Shown piece after piece: positions 23,801-39,744 of a stretch of DNA of 64,000 nt. Source of the stretch: Craterostigma plantagineum (lineage: Eukaryota > Streptophyta > Magnoliopsida > Lamiales > Linderniaceae); NCBI GenBank assembly GCA_027422505.1, contig JAPQWV010001345.1, forward strand, positions 1-64,000, in the 5' to 3' direction. Within the stretch, counting starts at the first letter, position 1; the number at the start of each line of letters is the position of its first letter. Both the position numbers and the translations under genes were made by a program. Below the pieces are notes generated by a model, which saw only the letters and a list, made by a program, of their open reading frames with translations, was not told the DNA's origin and made no database searches.

Positions 23801-25630
23801 AAATCTCATTGTCATCTTGTAGTGCTAGTTTGTTGATTATGTGGTCTGGTGGTTTGTTTTTCTTGTTTGGCATGTCTTCATCCCCATTGGTTTGTCATAG
23901 GTGTCTTGATCATTTTCTTATTTGTCTACGTAAACTATACGTAAACTACTTCAAGTACCTATTCTAGTGCAAGAAACTCTGTCAAAGATACTAATTTCAT
24001 TTAATAAGCTATTAACAATAGACTTTGAGAAATGAATCACCAGCTATAATTATGTGATTCATTTCTTATTATGAAATTTCAATTAACTAGCATTGTTTGG
24101 TTTGCTTTCCTGGACAGGTATGATATGTGGAGTGTTGGAGTAGTAATGTTGGAGCTAATTTTGGGTTCACCTAATGTGTTTCAAATAAGTTCTATAACCC
24201 AAGCTCTTTTAGATCAACACCTCAAAGGTTGGAACGATAACTTGAAGGAACTTGCTTACAGGTAAGTCACAAATACTAGTAAAGTATACGCGAAAATTGA
24301 AGTTCTTGGAAATTGAATGGGTTCTGTAACATGGGCATGTATCCGGCTACTTGAGTGTTCTTTTTCACCTTCAGATTGAGTTTCGAGATAGTTGGCCTCT
24401 GAAATCATTAGCTGGAATTTTTTTTACGTTTTGTATTAAAGACTTAGAGCATTGATGGAGATGTGCATCTTAATGACGGGAAGTTCACCAAAGCTTCGTC
24501 AAAATTGTGGTGCAAACTCCCAGGTCAGTTTCTTCCATATGAAGCTTATTACTCTCGAGCTCTGACTCAGTATTGCATGCCCCTATCGGTTTACATCGCA
24601 GTTAACATCCAAGTCGTTCATTTTCTGATTCGATGTTTGTCTTTTGAGCAATTCAACCTCTTTCCCTGAATTAATAAGGAGTATCATAATACTATGACCC
24701 ATGCATACCTCCTGAATACAGTATTCAGAAGCTTATGGGAAGAACATTTCGTCTCAGTTTATCCTTCAATTCCTCTTCTCTTTGACACATTCTTCGCCAT
24801 CCTTTAGGCTCCGTTTGGTTTACGGACTTTGACGTGGAGAAGAAAAGGAAAAGTGGAATGGTACGACACGTGAAGCGTAATGTACAATGATTCAATGGGT
24901 ATGACCACACTTTTCTTTTCCTTTCCGCATCGAATTCCGCGGACCAAACGCACCCTTAATTATCAACTTCATGATAGAGCTATGGCGGACTCCAAATCTG
25001 GCCCGTTTTAATGGTTTAAAATCGTATTTCCGTGTATCTACCATAAAACTGAATAAGCTCTGTGTTAATTCAAATAATTATTCATGACAGATATATGTAT
25101 ATATATACATACATATGTTATATCTGTTTAGTTTTATAAATATATGTGGACTTCATTTTGGGATCATATATTTGGTTAGGGTTCAAGATCGCCAGTTCCT
25201 TGGAAGTGCTCAGAAGAGTATTTTGCTCAACAAATAAAGGGTAGAGATCCTCTCAAAATCGGGTACGTAATTAACATCTCATTCATTCTACTAATTCACA
25301 TGATTGTTTGTGACTCAGTTCTTTTTCCACGCCCTCCTTTATCAAATCATTTATCTCAGATTTCCAAATATATGGGCTCTGCGCTTGGTACGCGATTTAC
25401 TGATCTGGGATCCTGTAAGTTATCCTCTTGAAGTTTTACCTAATTTTGTATCTTCTTACACTCTATCCAAACCATATTATCTATGTTTTGATATGAATTA
25501 GCTGATTATCTGTTCTGTGAAGTCATAATCGTTGAACCATTGTGATTTTTGGAATCAGGAGGATCGCATCGGTGTTGACGAAGCTCTGAGACATCCTTAC
25601 TTTACAGCAGTTTCTGAAAAGGCTGGCTAA
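17850..25630 (+). CDS. PP2C protein phosphatase fused to a protein kinase, 20 exons, 1,073 aa
   Basis: Exons: 17850-18138, 18307-18565, 18887-18992, 19074-19215, 19346-19610, 19761-20128, 20531-20601, 20726-20867, 20987-21161, 21661-21823, 22102-22602, 22942-22999, 23085-23172, 23395-23469, 23561-23644, 24118-24261, 24442-24523, 25180-25262, 25360-25414, 25559-25630. All introns are GT-AG and the sum is 3,222 nt in one frame. Residues 8-26 are a hydrophobic signal-peptide-like stretch. The PP2C domain (~80-440) keeps its metal-binding acidic residues (LEDR 81-84, DGHNG 113-117, SDG 380-382, TDN 431-433), so it should be active on phospho-Ser/Thr. The kinase domain (~607-1070) has a glycine loop lacking its first Gly (ERGAFGEV, 614-621), Lys657, a long insert, HRDIKPEN (841-848), DFG (880-882) and PPE. 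It resembles the Arabidopsis At3g63340/At3g63330 family, whose kinase half is described as probably inactive. I see the catalytic triad, so activity is open. The start is the first ATG in frame before the signal-like segment. Confidence 0.92.
24807..24955. mobile_element. Tourist-like MITE inside intron 17 of the PP2C-kinase gene
   Basis: 149 bp with terminal inverted repeats GGCTCCGTTTGGTTTACGGA and its near-complement (TCCGCGGACCAAACGCACCC), flanked by TTA on both sides (24,804-24,806 and 24,956-24,958). A 3 bp TTA/TAA duplication is the signature of PIF/Harbinger-derived Tourist MITEs. It lies wholly within an intron and leaves the splice sites intact. Confidence 0.8.
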
Positions 25631-26102
25631 GGTTGGTTGTTCCATATCTATTTCACCTGGTCGCATTCATCACTCGAAAATACTTTTTTTTTAATCTTAA
25701 CATCGCGATTTGAAGGTGGGTAGCTAAGCCGTGTTTTGTGCATATATCTTTTGTCAACAGGTCAAAAAATTAGCACGCAGCCATCAAATGGATGGATTGA
25801 GCAAATTGGGCCAAACTCAACCTTATCTTGCTTTTGTCTTATTTGCAGATGGCATTTTAGGTCAATTGGTCTTCTGGGCTAAGGTAATTTTAATCACTCG
25901 TCCATCCCATTTTATCAATGTTCGTTTATAGGCAGACTGATATATAACATTTTGTTGATTGTGAAAAATAGAAAAGAAGTACGGAGAAACTATAGTTCAA
26001 TAGTTTCGGCTTTTACCAGTTGAATCATGCAAATCTATTATCATCACCCATGACAATGTTTTTGTAGAAGATTCAAAAATTGAATGAACTCAATATATTA
26101 CC
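25631..26102. other. Convergent 3' intergenic region
   Basis: Only 472 bp separate the stop codons of two convergent genes, so it must hold both 3' UTRs. Acceptor-like CAG sites near 25,760 and 25,850 hint at a spliced 3' UTR, unproven. I see no gene. Confidence 0.5.
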
Positions 26103-27699
26103 TTAATGTATGAGCCGTTTCGATTGCAGACCACTCCCACCATAATACTGCCTCGTCGTTTCGCTTGAAAACTCAGCGAAAGTTATCCCGTCCCTCAACC
26201 TCGACGAAAGAGGAGGAACAATCTCCCTAATTCTTCTCCCAATAACCCCACCGCTCAAATCCGTTACACAACCTCGCTCTTCCTCTTCGCATTGCCTTCG
26301 ATGGTCTGACGAAAGGGACAGAACCTTACCCCACGCAGGCTGTAAGAAAACGACGAAAGTCTCCCTACTCAAACCATCGATCTCAGCCGTTCTACAAACG
26401 CTGTGAAGCGTAGCCCTAAGCTTCCCCTTCGACAGAACATCAGCAGATTCTCCCACCTGAACTATGATGCTCTCCTTATTACCTGCTTTTACCTTAAACA
26501 CTCGATTCTTGTCTGGGCAGAAGATCTGAAGATATGTGTGGTCTTTCGGCGATTCGCATTCTTGGCCATCGAATCCTTTCGATGATGTCATAAACATAGG
26601 CGAAGTTAATATGGTGAAAATCCCATAATCGTAGTGCCATTGCTGCCACAGATCAGTAGCACCTTCGTTATCCCTACCATCGTTTTTCGAACCCTTTCTT
26701 TTCTTCCCTGATTCTTTTATCGAGAAGTTATCGAGGACTGAATGGTAGTGTACCAGCCTCCCTTTTGCAGTCCCAGATTGTAATAAGCTAACCTCGAGTT
26801 CGTTGCCTCCTATAATTTTGTCGCAGGCACGCGAGAGGTGAAGCCCGAGTTCCATGAAGCAGCGCCCCAGTTCGCGGAAGGTAAAGCCTATGTCTTTGAA
26901 CTCTTTTACGTCTAAGGATGGATCTTCGTTATCTATAGCCTTTGATGTGACGTTGGAATTTTCTCGATCGTACTTCATTTGGGCTGCAAAGGACGATACG
27001 ACCCTGTCTAGATTCTTCAGTTGCACGTCGCTCCCTAAGCTGTGCTCCTATATTCGCTTGTTTTGAAGAAAGAAACGTTATGATCAGAAAAAAAATGGCA
27101 TCTTTGCATAGAAATTACGTTAACTGCAGCACAAATTCGTGACGTTTTTGGTACGATTACGCCCGAGCTAACATACATGCAAACAGTGTTGATGAAAAAG
27201 ATGAAACAGAATTTAAACACATCTCTTATGGCTTGTGAAGAGTTGAAGCAGTTGTTTTCACCAGATTTAGGGAATTCTAAATGCCTGGGGATGTTAATTT
27301 AGGATCCACTTTACCAATTGAGATGGGGAGGAAACAGTTGTGGACTTTCTACAAGCACCTTGTCTACAATATGCTCATATAACAGAATTCTAAGCCATCG
27401 CAATGATTTCATCAAACGTCTTCCCATACCTTGAGAACGCTTTTCCGATCATCGTTTCTGAGGAGAGCGAGTTTTCGGGCCATAGGGAGGAGGGCTCGGC
27501 GCACGGCGGCTGCCTTGGGGACGCCGCTGATGGATATGAGGCCCGGCCCATTCGGCCCGAGGTTTTGGATGATGGCGTCTGATACCAACTCCAGCCGTCG
27601 GATCGTTTCGGCCGCCGGCGCAGATCGACGGTCGGAAGACGACAACAGTACGAGGTCGGAGTATTCGAGCTCGTACAGATCGATTATCTCTTGAGCCAT
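26103..27699 (-). CDS. 2-oxoglutarate/Fe(II)-dependent oxygenase-like protein, 2 exons, 404 aa
   Basis: On the - strand, exon 1 is 27699-27430 (90 codons from MAQEIIDLYEL) and exon 2 is 27047-26103. The intron is phase 0 with donor AAG/GTATGG and acceptor ATATAG/GAGCAC. The joined frame is open throughout. The iron ligands of the 2OG-Fe(II) double-stranded beta-helix fold are suggested by HYD (residues 228-230) and His305 in RATLHSV. Arg318 (SRETFVVF) is placed like the 2-oxoglutarate-binding Arg of the isopenicillin-N-synthase-like superfamily. There is no signal peptide, so it should be cytosolic. Substrate is unknown. The family call rests on these spaced motifs alone. Confidence 0.75.
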
Positions 27700-28121
27700 T
27701 TCTTCGCTCTGTTTTCTTTTTCGGAATTATTGGTCCAATTTTTTAGTAAGAAATTCAAATTAAGCAAAATCTAGCTTTAGCCCACTCGCCGCTATCAATA
27801 ATCCTCAAAACACTCCAAAGATTCGATTTTTTCAACGGTGTGTGTAAGAACTGAACTTTGATTTGTTAATCAGGTCCAGTTTTCCATTGATCATATAATT
27901 GATACTAAAAAGTTTCAACGTCTCCACATTCCAAAGATAAGTTCTTTTCCACTCTTCCATTCACATGAATAAGGTATTCATGCCATTAGTACACACAGAG
28001 ATCATCAGATGAGCATTACATTTCATACAAACATTGGGAAGTTAGAAGAAAGCCCGCGGAAACAAAGATTAGAACAATCCTAGAAAACTGATTCTTACAC
28101 AATCCCATCCAAAGTATCAAA
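27700..28121. other. Short intergenic region between the oxygenase-like and NEK genes
   Basis: 422 bp between two co-oriented genes: 3' UTR of the NEK gene plus promoter and 5' UTR of the oxygenase-like gene. No further gene is visible. Confidence 0.5.
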
Positions 28122-32816
<4,695 letters not shown>

Positions 32817-33006
32817 TGAAGAAGAAGATTGAAAAATATAAACGTAATTCTCTGTACCAATCTAATTACAGATGACTAATCACTTTGATACTATGGATAC
32901 ATATCTACTATGTACTCTTTCGACCCTGCAGAGGAGTAATATACAGAAAATATCTAACATACATTTAAGATTACATTTCAGTCCTCACTACAAATATAAC
33001 TCAACA
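32817..33006 (-). repeat. 3' LTR of element C (~190 bp)
   Basis: On the - strand it begins TGTTGAGTTATATTTG and ends AAAAACTAACA. It follows AAAGGGAATG, a plausible polypurine tract, ~15 bp upstream. No second LTR remains in the window for comparison, so both edges are inferred from TG/CA ends and position. Confidence 0.6.
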
Positions 33007-33009
33007 CTC

Positions 33010-35172
33010 AATATTCTTTACATTCCCTTTCAAGTTTGGCATAGACAAGTTCAACATGCCAAACTTGGATAATAGGTACTCAAATTGATTTCTTCCTAGA
33101 GCTTTAGTGAGCACATCAGCAGGTTGCTCTCGAGATTGTATGTACTATGTTTTGATCACATTTCCTTGTATCTTCTCCCGTATGAAATGACAATCTACCT
33201 CGATGTGCTTCGTTCGCTCATGGAAAACTGGGTTTGCAGCTATCTGAATTGCAGACTTGCTATCTGTAAATATCGTCACGGGCTCTAATTTTGGAATGCC
33301 AATATCCTTCATTATACTTATCAGCCAACTTATCTCAGCTGTGACCATAGCTATTGCCCTGTATTCTGCTTCAGCTGAGCTCCTAGAAACTGTACTCTGT
33401 TTTTTATTTCCAAGATATCAACGAACTGCCAAGAAATATCATATAACCTGTTAGTAACTTTCTGGACTTTGGGCACGATGCCCAATCCGCATCACAGTAG
33501 GCTTTCAGAGTTACTTCACTATTTCTATCAAGTAATATGCCAAGACGTGGCTTTCCCTTCAAATATCTAAGTATTCTATACAATGCATCAAAATGAATTT
33601 TCTTTGGATCATGCATATATTGTGAAAGAATTTGCACAGCATAGGAGATGTCTGGTCTGGTCAGGCATAAGTAGATTAAGTAACCAACTATCTTTCGAAA
33701 AAAAGACTCATTTAACTTCCCTGTCTCATGTTGCTCTTCTGATGTAATGAATTCTGCCCTGTGGAATCTGCCAAGGTAACGTTCTGCTCAGCAGGGATGC
33801 TGAGGGCCTTAGAAGTTAACATCCCCGTTTCATCAAGTAACTCAAGCACATATTTGCGTTGGCTAAGTATAATTCCTTTATTAGATCTGGCTACCTCAAT
33901 CCCAAGAAGTACTTCCATTCTCCTAGACTTCCACATGAAAAATGTTATTCAAATGGCTCTTGGTTTCATTAATCATATGATCACTATTCCCAGTAATGAC
34001 TATATCATCTACATATACTAAGAGAATGACAATGTTTCTCCCCTTGCATTTAACAAACAACGAATAGTCATTCTTTAATTGTTCAAATCCAAAATCATGC
34101 ATAGCCATTGTAAATTTATGATTCCATTGCCTTGAAGCTTGTTTTAAGCCGTATAAGGACTTTTCAAGCTTGCAAACCTTGGTATTTGTACCATCTGAAT
34201 TTTCAGTGGTTAATCCTTGAGGTATGGTCATATATACTTCTTCTTGCAAGTCTCCTTGCAAGAAGGCATTGGTGACATCCATTTGCCAAAGTGGCCATTC
34301 ATATAAAGATGCAAGTGAAATTGATAAGTCTAATAGTAACATGCTTAGCAACCGGAGCAAACGTGTCTGTGTAATCTATGCCTTCAACTTGATTATACCA
34401 TTTCGCCACCAAACGGGCTTTATACCTTTAATTACTACCATCTGCATTGTACTTAATAGAATATACCCACTTACTTCCAATTGGTGTTTACCTTTAGGAA
34501 GATCAGTTATCTTCCATGTATTGTTGAGTTGTAGGGCTGCAATCTCAGTTTCCATTGCTTTCTTCTAATTTTTAGAATGTGTTGCTTCTTGAAATGTATT
34601 TGGAATCTCTTCCCTTGCAGATGCGACCAAGTATGTTCCATGGTTGGGCTGAGTTTGATTATTCTGCAAGCTGGATGACAGAGGATATTTGATGAAACAA
34701 CTTGATTAGTGTTAGTAAAAGGAGAAATAAAATCCTGTAACAAGTAAGAGGTCTGCGAGTTCTGTCAGATCTTCTTAAGGAATGGTCTCTTCCAACGTCT
34801 TCTCCTCCTTGAATGTGATCACCTGCCTCAGTTGGATCATATGTTTCATGGTCTAAAAACACATCATTATTCAGTTCACTATCTGTAGGATCAGGATATG
34901 AAAAACCATCATAGCTGAATTTACCATTCCCATCTGTTATTGCAGAAGAATGACCCTTCTTATCATGATCATTGCTTTTATTAAATGGGAACTTGTCCTC
35001 ACATAATATCACGTCCCTTGAAACTAGGAATGTCTTTGTTTCAAGGTCAAGCAATCTGTAGGCCTTCTGATTGGCTGCATAGCCCATTAGCACACAAGGC
35101 TTAGATCTGTGCTGGAACTTATCAACCTGGCGTAAAATCTTAACAAAGCATAAACAACCAAATATTCTTTAG
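33010..35172 (-). pseudogene. pol remnant of element C (IN C-terminus, RT, RNase H)
   Basis: From high to low coordinates: IN C-terminal domain (CVLMGYAANQKAYRLLD), an acidic linker, RT (WQMDVTNAFLQGDLQEEVYM, KLEKSLYGLKQASRQW, LLVYVDDIVITGNS), GIEVARSNKGIILSQRKYVL, and RNase H (LKAYCDADWASC, FTDSKSAIQIAANPVFHERT, TKALGRNQF). At least five frame changes or stops separate these blocks. The YVDD active site itself is intact. Confidence 0.88.
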
Positions 35173-36201
35173 GCACGTTTCACGCAACCAAAGAAATGAG
35201 CAAAAAGCTCGTAGGCTCAAAATCTCACAAAAATCAGGTTATGTGTACGAATCTTTCATGTATCGCTAAGTTCATCATGCAAGAAAGAAATCGACTACGC
35301 ACATGTATCCTAATCACTCACAAAATTTCTACATGAAATCATCCTTTAGTAGATAAGAACCATGATTTTCGAAAAATATTTATGCCATACATATATCTTT
35401 CTTTTTTAATCTCGGAAAAAAATTTATGCCATGTTTTATTTTTTAAATCACAGCATGCACATATAATATGTTCGTATTATCAATTTCGCAGAAATTTCCC
35501 TCCCCACACTTAAGATTTACGTTGCCCTCAACGTAACAAACATTGGAACACAAGGAAGAGGAAAATAAATAAATAGACGAACTTCCCTGAATAGTTCGAT
35601 GTCCATGCTTTGCAAACGGCCCTCCATACACTTGAGGTTTGAATTCCCTTAGTTGCAGAAGCATTTGGCATGATTCTGCTTGGATGAGACTACGCATTGC
35701 ATTATTCATAGATGGCGTTCCTCGTGACATTTGACTGACAAAATAGACTTAAAGAAAATAGGGCGTAAAAAAACAATTCATAGAAAATTTATAGTATAGG
35801 CATCTTAAAGGAAAATGGGACAACATTGATACTCATCGCAAAACATCACCAGTCCCCAAGTTTTATTATTAAATATATATATATATATATATATATATAG
35901 TAAGTGCAAAAAATACAAACGTGATGCAACTAGCCCAGCAACGGAACCATTATTATTTTTTCTTTTATTTATTTTCTTTTTTTTCTGTTTTATTTTATTA
36001 TTATTATATCTATATTTTTTCACTAAGATTAACACGTAATCGACGAGTTTTTCGAGAACGGTTCGCTCGAGGAAAAATCTGATAATCGACAAAGGAAATA
36101 TCACTTTCTCACGCGGCTTCAAATTCTTAAGTCAAAAATTCGTCTGTATCATTTAATGAATTTGCCGGGTATGATAATGATATTTTTGTGCCATTCATGC
36201 C

Positions 36202-36209
36202 TATAAATA
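36202..36209 (+). promoter_or_regulatory. TATA box-like site upstream of a small + strand ORF
   Basis: TATAAATA, followed by an A/C-rich stretch (ACAACACAACAACACC) typical of plant 5' UTRs, 99 bp before an ATG. It is oriented against the neighbouring Athila-like pol. Confidence 0.4.
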
Positions 36210-36300
36210 GACATTGCTCGAACAACACAACAACACCATTTACCATAAATCACATATCTTCAGCAATCTCATTTTTGACATTCTGGGTTAGCTAGCCACT

Positions 36301-36519
36301 ATGAACTGGGGACAGCAGCAAGGCCGTGAGAATGCGACTGAAGAATACGCGAGGTTTCGACGTAATTTAGATATGCTATCACTTAATTTCGCTCTTCTTG
36401 TGGGTTTGTTCGCAGTTTTACTGGCTTTGTGTTTTGGGTTCTCACTAGGTGTACTTGTGAGTAACCGCCCTTATGAAATAAAACTAGTGTTCCGTCTTTT
36501 GTATTATTCGCAGTTTTAA
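36301..36519 (+). CDS. Small ORF with one membrane segment, opposite strand to Athila-like pol
   Basis: 72 codons. Residues 1-28 are hydrophilic (MNWGQQQGRENATEEYARFR). Residues ~29-53 form one strongly hydrophobic segment (LNFALLVGLFAVLLALCFGF), and the tail is short and basic. A TATA-like box precedes it. I do not recognise the family. It may be an antisense extra ORF of the retroelement, as reported for some Ty3/gypsy lineages, a remnant of an unrelated sequence, or chance. Confidence 0.35.
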   Translation: MNWGQQQGRENATEEYARFRRNLDMLSLNFALLVGLFAVLLALCFGFSLGVLVSNRPYEIKLVFRLLYYSQF

Positions 36520-36596
36520 GACTTTTGTATTGGGTCATCACAAGTTGTACTGGTATGTAACCATCTATATGAAGTAAAACTATCGTTCTTATCCCG
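36409..36596. repeat. Direct repeat, two ~90 bp units, 99 bp apart
   Basis: Units starting TTCGCAGTTTTA at 36,409 and 36,508 share TTTTGKRTTSTCA-like and GTAACC...TGAARTAAAACTA blocks. A third TTCGCAGTTTTA begins at 36,717 and then runs into T-rich sequence. Confidence 0.6.
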
Positions 36597-36882
36597 TTTC
36601 TGATTCTGCATTGTGAGTTTCGCACGTTGATAGATTAACGACGAAAACCTGTGAGAATCCTAAGCAAATACCGCAATATAAGATCAGGTTGCGAAAGCAA
36701 AAACCGTCCCTCAATATTCGCAGTTTTATTTTTATTATTATTATTATTTATTTTATATATATATTTTTATTATTTTTTTTATTTATATTTTATTTTTATT
36801 TTATTATTTTATTTTTTTTTAAATACTCTAATGCCTAAAACATAAATAAAAATACCTGGGTTGCCTCCCAAGAAGCGCTTCT

Positions 36883-38295
36883 TTAGCGTCGTGAGCCGGA
36901 CGTACCTTTTTCGTTCTGCGGTAGCTTGAAATCGAGGTACATGACCTCCTTTGTGCCCGTGTCTTCTCCTCCACCGTGATAATGCTTTAGTCGACGGCCA
37001 TTAACCTTGAAATTTCCCTGCTCAACATTTGAACTTTCGACAGTACCATAGGGAAAAACGCGAGTAACTGTAAAAAGTCCAGACCAGCGAGATCTTAGCT
37101 TTCCGGGAAAAAGCCTAAGACGAGAATTGAAAAGGAGGACTTGATCCCCCTCTTGAAATTCTCTATGTTGCTTGATCTTCTTATCGTGATACGCTTTTGA
37201 GCGTTCCTTATACATTTTTGCATTGTCATATGCCGACAAACGCCATTCATCAACCTCATTGATCTGGAGCTTACGTTTTTCACCGGCTTGCACCAAATCG
37301 AGGTTTAAAGACTTTATCGCCCAGTAGGCTTTATGTTCTAGTTCAACGGGAAGGTGACATGCCTTTCGTAAACTAGTCGATATGGGGTAGTGCCTATTGG
37401 CGTCTTATATGCAGTCCTATAGGCCCAAAATGCGTCGTTAAGCTTATTCGCCCATTTCCCGTCGATTCCCATTTATAGTTTTCTCTAGAATGCGCTTCAA
37501 CTCACGGTTCACTACTTCTACTTGACCACTAGCTTGGGGGTGGTATGGGGTGGATAAGCTGTGTCTAACACCGTAACGTTCTAACGTGCGTCCAAACTGG
37601 GTGTTACAGAAATGTGTACCCCTATCACTAATAATGCACCTAGGCGCCCCAAAACGTGAAAACAATGCTCGAAGAAATCTAACGACTACCCTAGCGTCGT
37701 TCGTGGGTAAGGCTTGCGCCTCGGCCCATTTAGACACATAATCGACTAGGGAATGGTCCATAAAATCTATACCCCAAAACGTCGAAAATTTAACAAACTA
37801 GGATGAAGTTCTGGGGCATTTCGTCGCGTTTCGAGAGATTACTTGTGCGCTGACACTGATCACAAGTGTCAACGTACCTTGGGCGTCCTTGAATATCGTG
37901 GGCCAGTAGAATCCGCTTTCCAACACCTTCTGGGCGGTTCTGTTGGCTGCGTAATGCCCTTCGGTCGGTCCATTGTGGCAGTGCCTCAGGATCTGTGTCG
38001 TCTCTGGAGCGGCAACGCATCGTCGTATTACCTGGTCTGCACATCGCCTGAAAAGATATGGGTCTTCCCAAAAGTAGTACCTCAAATCAGAAAAGAATTT
38101 CTTCTTTTGCTGACTGGTATACTCCTTTGGTAGGACCCTCGCAACAAGATAGTTAGCGTAATCTGCAAACCAGGGAGTGTCATCACTTACCACCTCTATC
38201 GAGTAAAGATGCTCGTCTGGGAACCTATCTTGTATCGGCCTTCCGTCCTTGTGGTATATTTCGGACACATCCAGTCGAGAGAGGTGATCCGCCAC
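36883..38295 (-). pseudogene. Integrase and C-terminal pol of the Athila-like element
   Basis: Zinc-binding domain with H-H-C-C ligands ([26 protein letters not shown]). The catalytic core includes VDYVSKWAEAQALP, the second Asp in IISDRGTHFCN, and the Glu segment in YHPQASGQVEVVNREL. The C-terminal region ends KLRSRWSGLFTVTRVFPYG and RLKHYHGG. Frame changes lie near 37,780, 37,440 and 37,300. Confidence 0.88.
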
Positions 38296-39485
38296 TAGGT
38301 TCTCCGCACCGTTCTTATCCCGAATCTCAATATCGAACTCTTGCAGTAGTAGGATCCATCTGCGTGGCTTGGCGTCGGGCTTGCTACCAAGTACTTAAGA
38401 GCAGAATGGTCAGTAAAAACAATAACTTTGGATATGATAAGATATGACCTGAACTTGTCGAAAGCAAACACGACGGCCAACAACTCCTTTTCGGTGGTCG
38501 TGTAATTGGCTTGGGCTGCGTCTAACGTCTTACTCGCATAGTAGATCAGCCTTAAATGGTTGTCCTTACGCTGCCCTAACACGGCCCCAACTGCATAGTC
38601 ACTAGCATCGCACATTAGTACAAAGGGCAGCCCCCAGTCAGGGGCGACCATAATAGGTGCTGCGATAAGTCGTTCCTTAAGTAAATTGAAAGCATGCAAG
38701 CACTCGTCATTAAAATCAAACGGGGCATCTTTTTCTAGCAACCTAGACATGGTTCTCGCGATCTTAGAAAAATCTTTAATAAACCTACGATAAAACCCCG
38801 CATGTCCTAGAAAGCTCCTAATGGACTTCACGTTCGAGGGAACGGGCAATTTTTCTATGTCTTAACTTAGCTCGGTCCACTTCGATTCCTTTAGAGGAGA
38901 TCTTGTGACCGAGAACTATACCCTCTCGAACCATGAAGTGGCACTTTTCCCAATTAAGTGCCAAGTTTGTTTCCTCGCATCGTGCGAGAGATTCGATAGA
39001 CACACATCGAATGACGACCCGAAAACAGAAAAATCGTCCATAAATACCTCCATTACCTCGCCTACCAGTTCGTCGAATATGACCGTCATGCATCGCTGAA
39101 AGGTGGCTGGGGCATTGCAGAGGCGAACGGCATCCTTCGGTATGCGAACGTCCCGAACGGGTAAGTGAACGTGGTCTTTTCTTGGTCCTCGGGTGCTATG
39201 GGGATCTGTAGATATCCTGACAAACATCTAGGAAACAGTAAAATGAGTGACGGCTAACTTTTCTAACATCTGATCAATAAATGGTAAAGGAAAATGATCC
39301 TTTCTCGTCGCATCGTTCAACTTCCTGTAGTCGATGCAGACGCGCCATCCAGTCACCGTCCTCGTCGGAATCAGCTCGTTCTTGTCATTGGTGACGACCG
39401 TCATGCCTCCCTTCTTTGGGACTACTTGGACCGGGCTGACCCATGCGCTGTCTGAAATGGGATAGATCATCCCTGCGTCTAGCAT
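38295..39485 (-). pseudogene. Reverse transcriptase and RNase H of the Athila-like element
   Basis: RT begins LDAGMIYPISDSAWVSPVQV and WRVCIDYRKLNDATRKDHF. The active site FMDDFSVFG lies near 39,030. The thumb and connection include VLGHKIS and FLGHAGFYRRFIKDFSKIA. RNase H shows VLMCDASDYAVGAVLGQ, TTEKELLAVVFAFDKFR and [10 protein letters not shown]. Breaks lie near 39,228, 38,920 and 38,840. Confidence 0.9.
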
Positions 39486-39744
39486 TGATCACTTCCTTCT
39501 TTACCACGTCCTTCATATTGGGGTTGAGCCGCCTTTGGCGTTGAGCGACGGCTTGAAATCGTCCTCCATGAGGATCTATGCGTGCAGTAGCTAGGGCTGA
39601 TACCCCATTATGTCGGATATCTTCCACGCCAAGCCCTTCTTGTGCGCTTTCAACACATCCAAGAGCTTGGCCTTCTGTCCGTCGTCTAGGCTTGACGAGA
39701 TTATGACTGGTACCCTCCATTGCTGCTAAGGTACGCGTACTCGA

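Larger units (their letters stand above)
32817..35172 (-). mobile_element. Element C: 3' half of a decayed Ty1/copia retrotransposon with short LTR
   Basis: On the - strand it carries the integrase C-terminus, reverse transcriptase, RNase H, a purine-rich tract and a 3' LTR. It is a different family from A: its RNase H ends FGMLNLSMPNLKG and its LTR is only ~190 bp. The 5' half is missing. Homology stops at about 35,172, within the IN motif RIFGCLCF. Confidence 0.85.
35173..36882. other. AT-rich region between element C and Athila-like pol
   Basis: Downstream of the Athila-like pol in its own orientation, where an envelope-like ORF and 3' LTR would be expected. I recognise neither. It holds a (TA)n run at 35,873-35,899, T-rich low complexity at 36,725-36,820, a ~99 bp direct repeat, and a small + strand ORF behind a TATA box. 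Confidence 0.45.

Noticed and set aside
27431..27694. 87-codon + strand ORF
   Set aside because: Mirror frame of exon 1 of the oxygenase-like gene.
35930..35950. CCGTTGCTGGGCTAG on the - strand as a second gypsy primer site
   Set aside because: Only a partial match to the Asp-tRNA site, and no LTR edge is visible beside it.
35443..36122. Two - strand ORFs after Athila-like pol as an envelope gene
   Set aside because: One is made of low-complexity Lys/Asn and a (TA)n run. Neither shows signal or membrane features of Athila envelope-like proteins.
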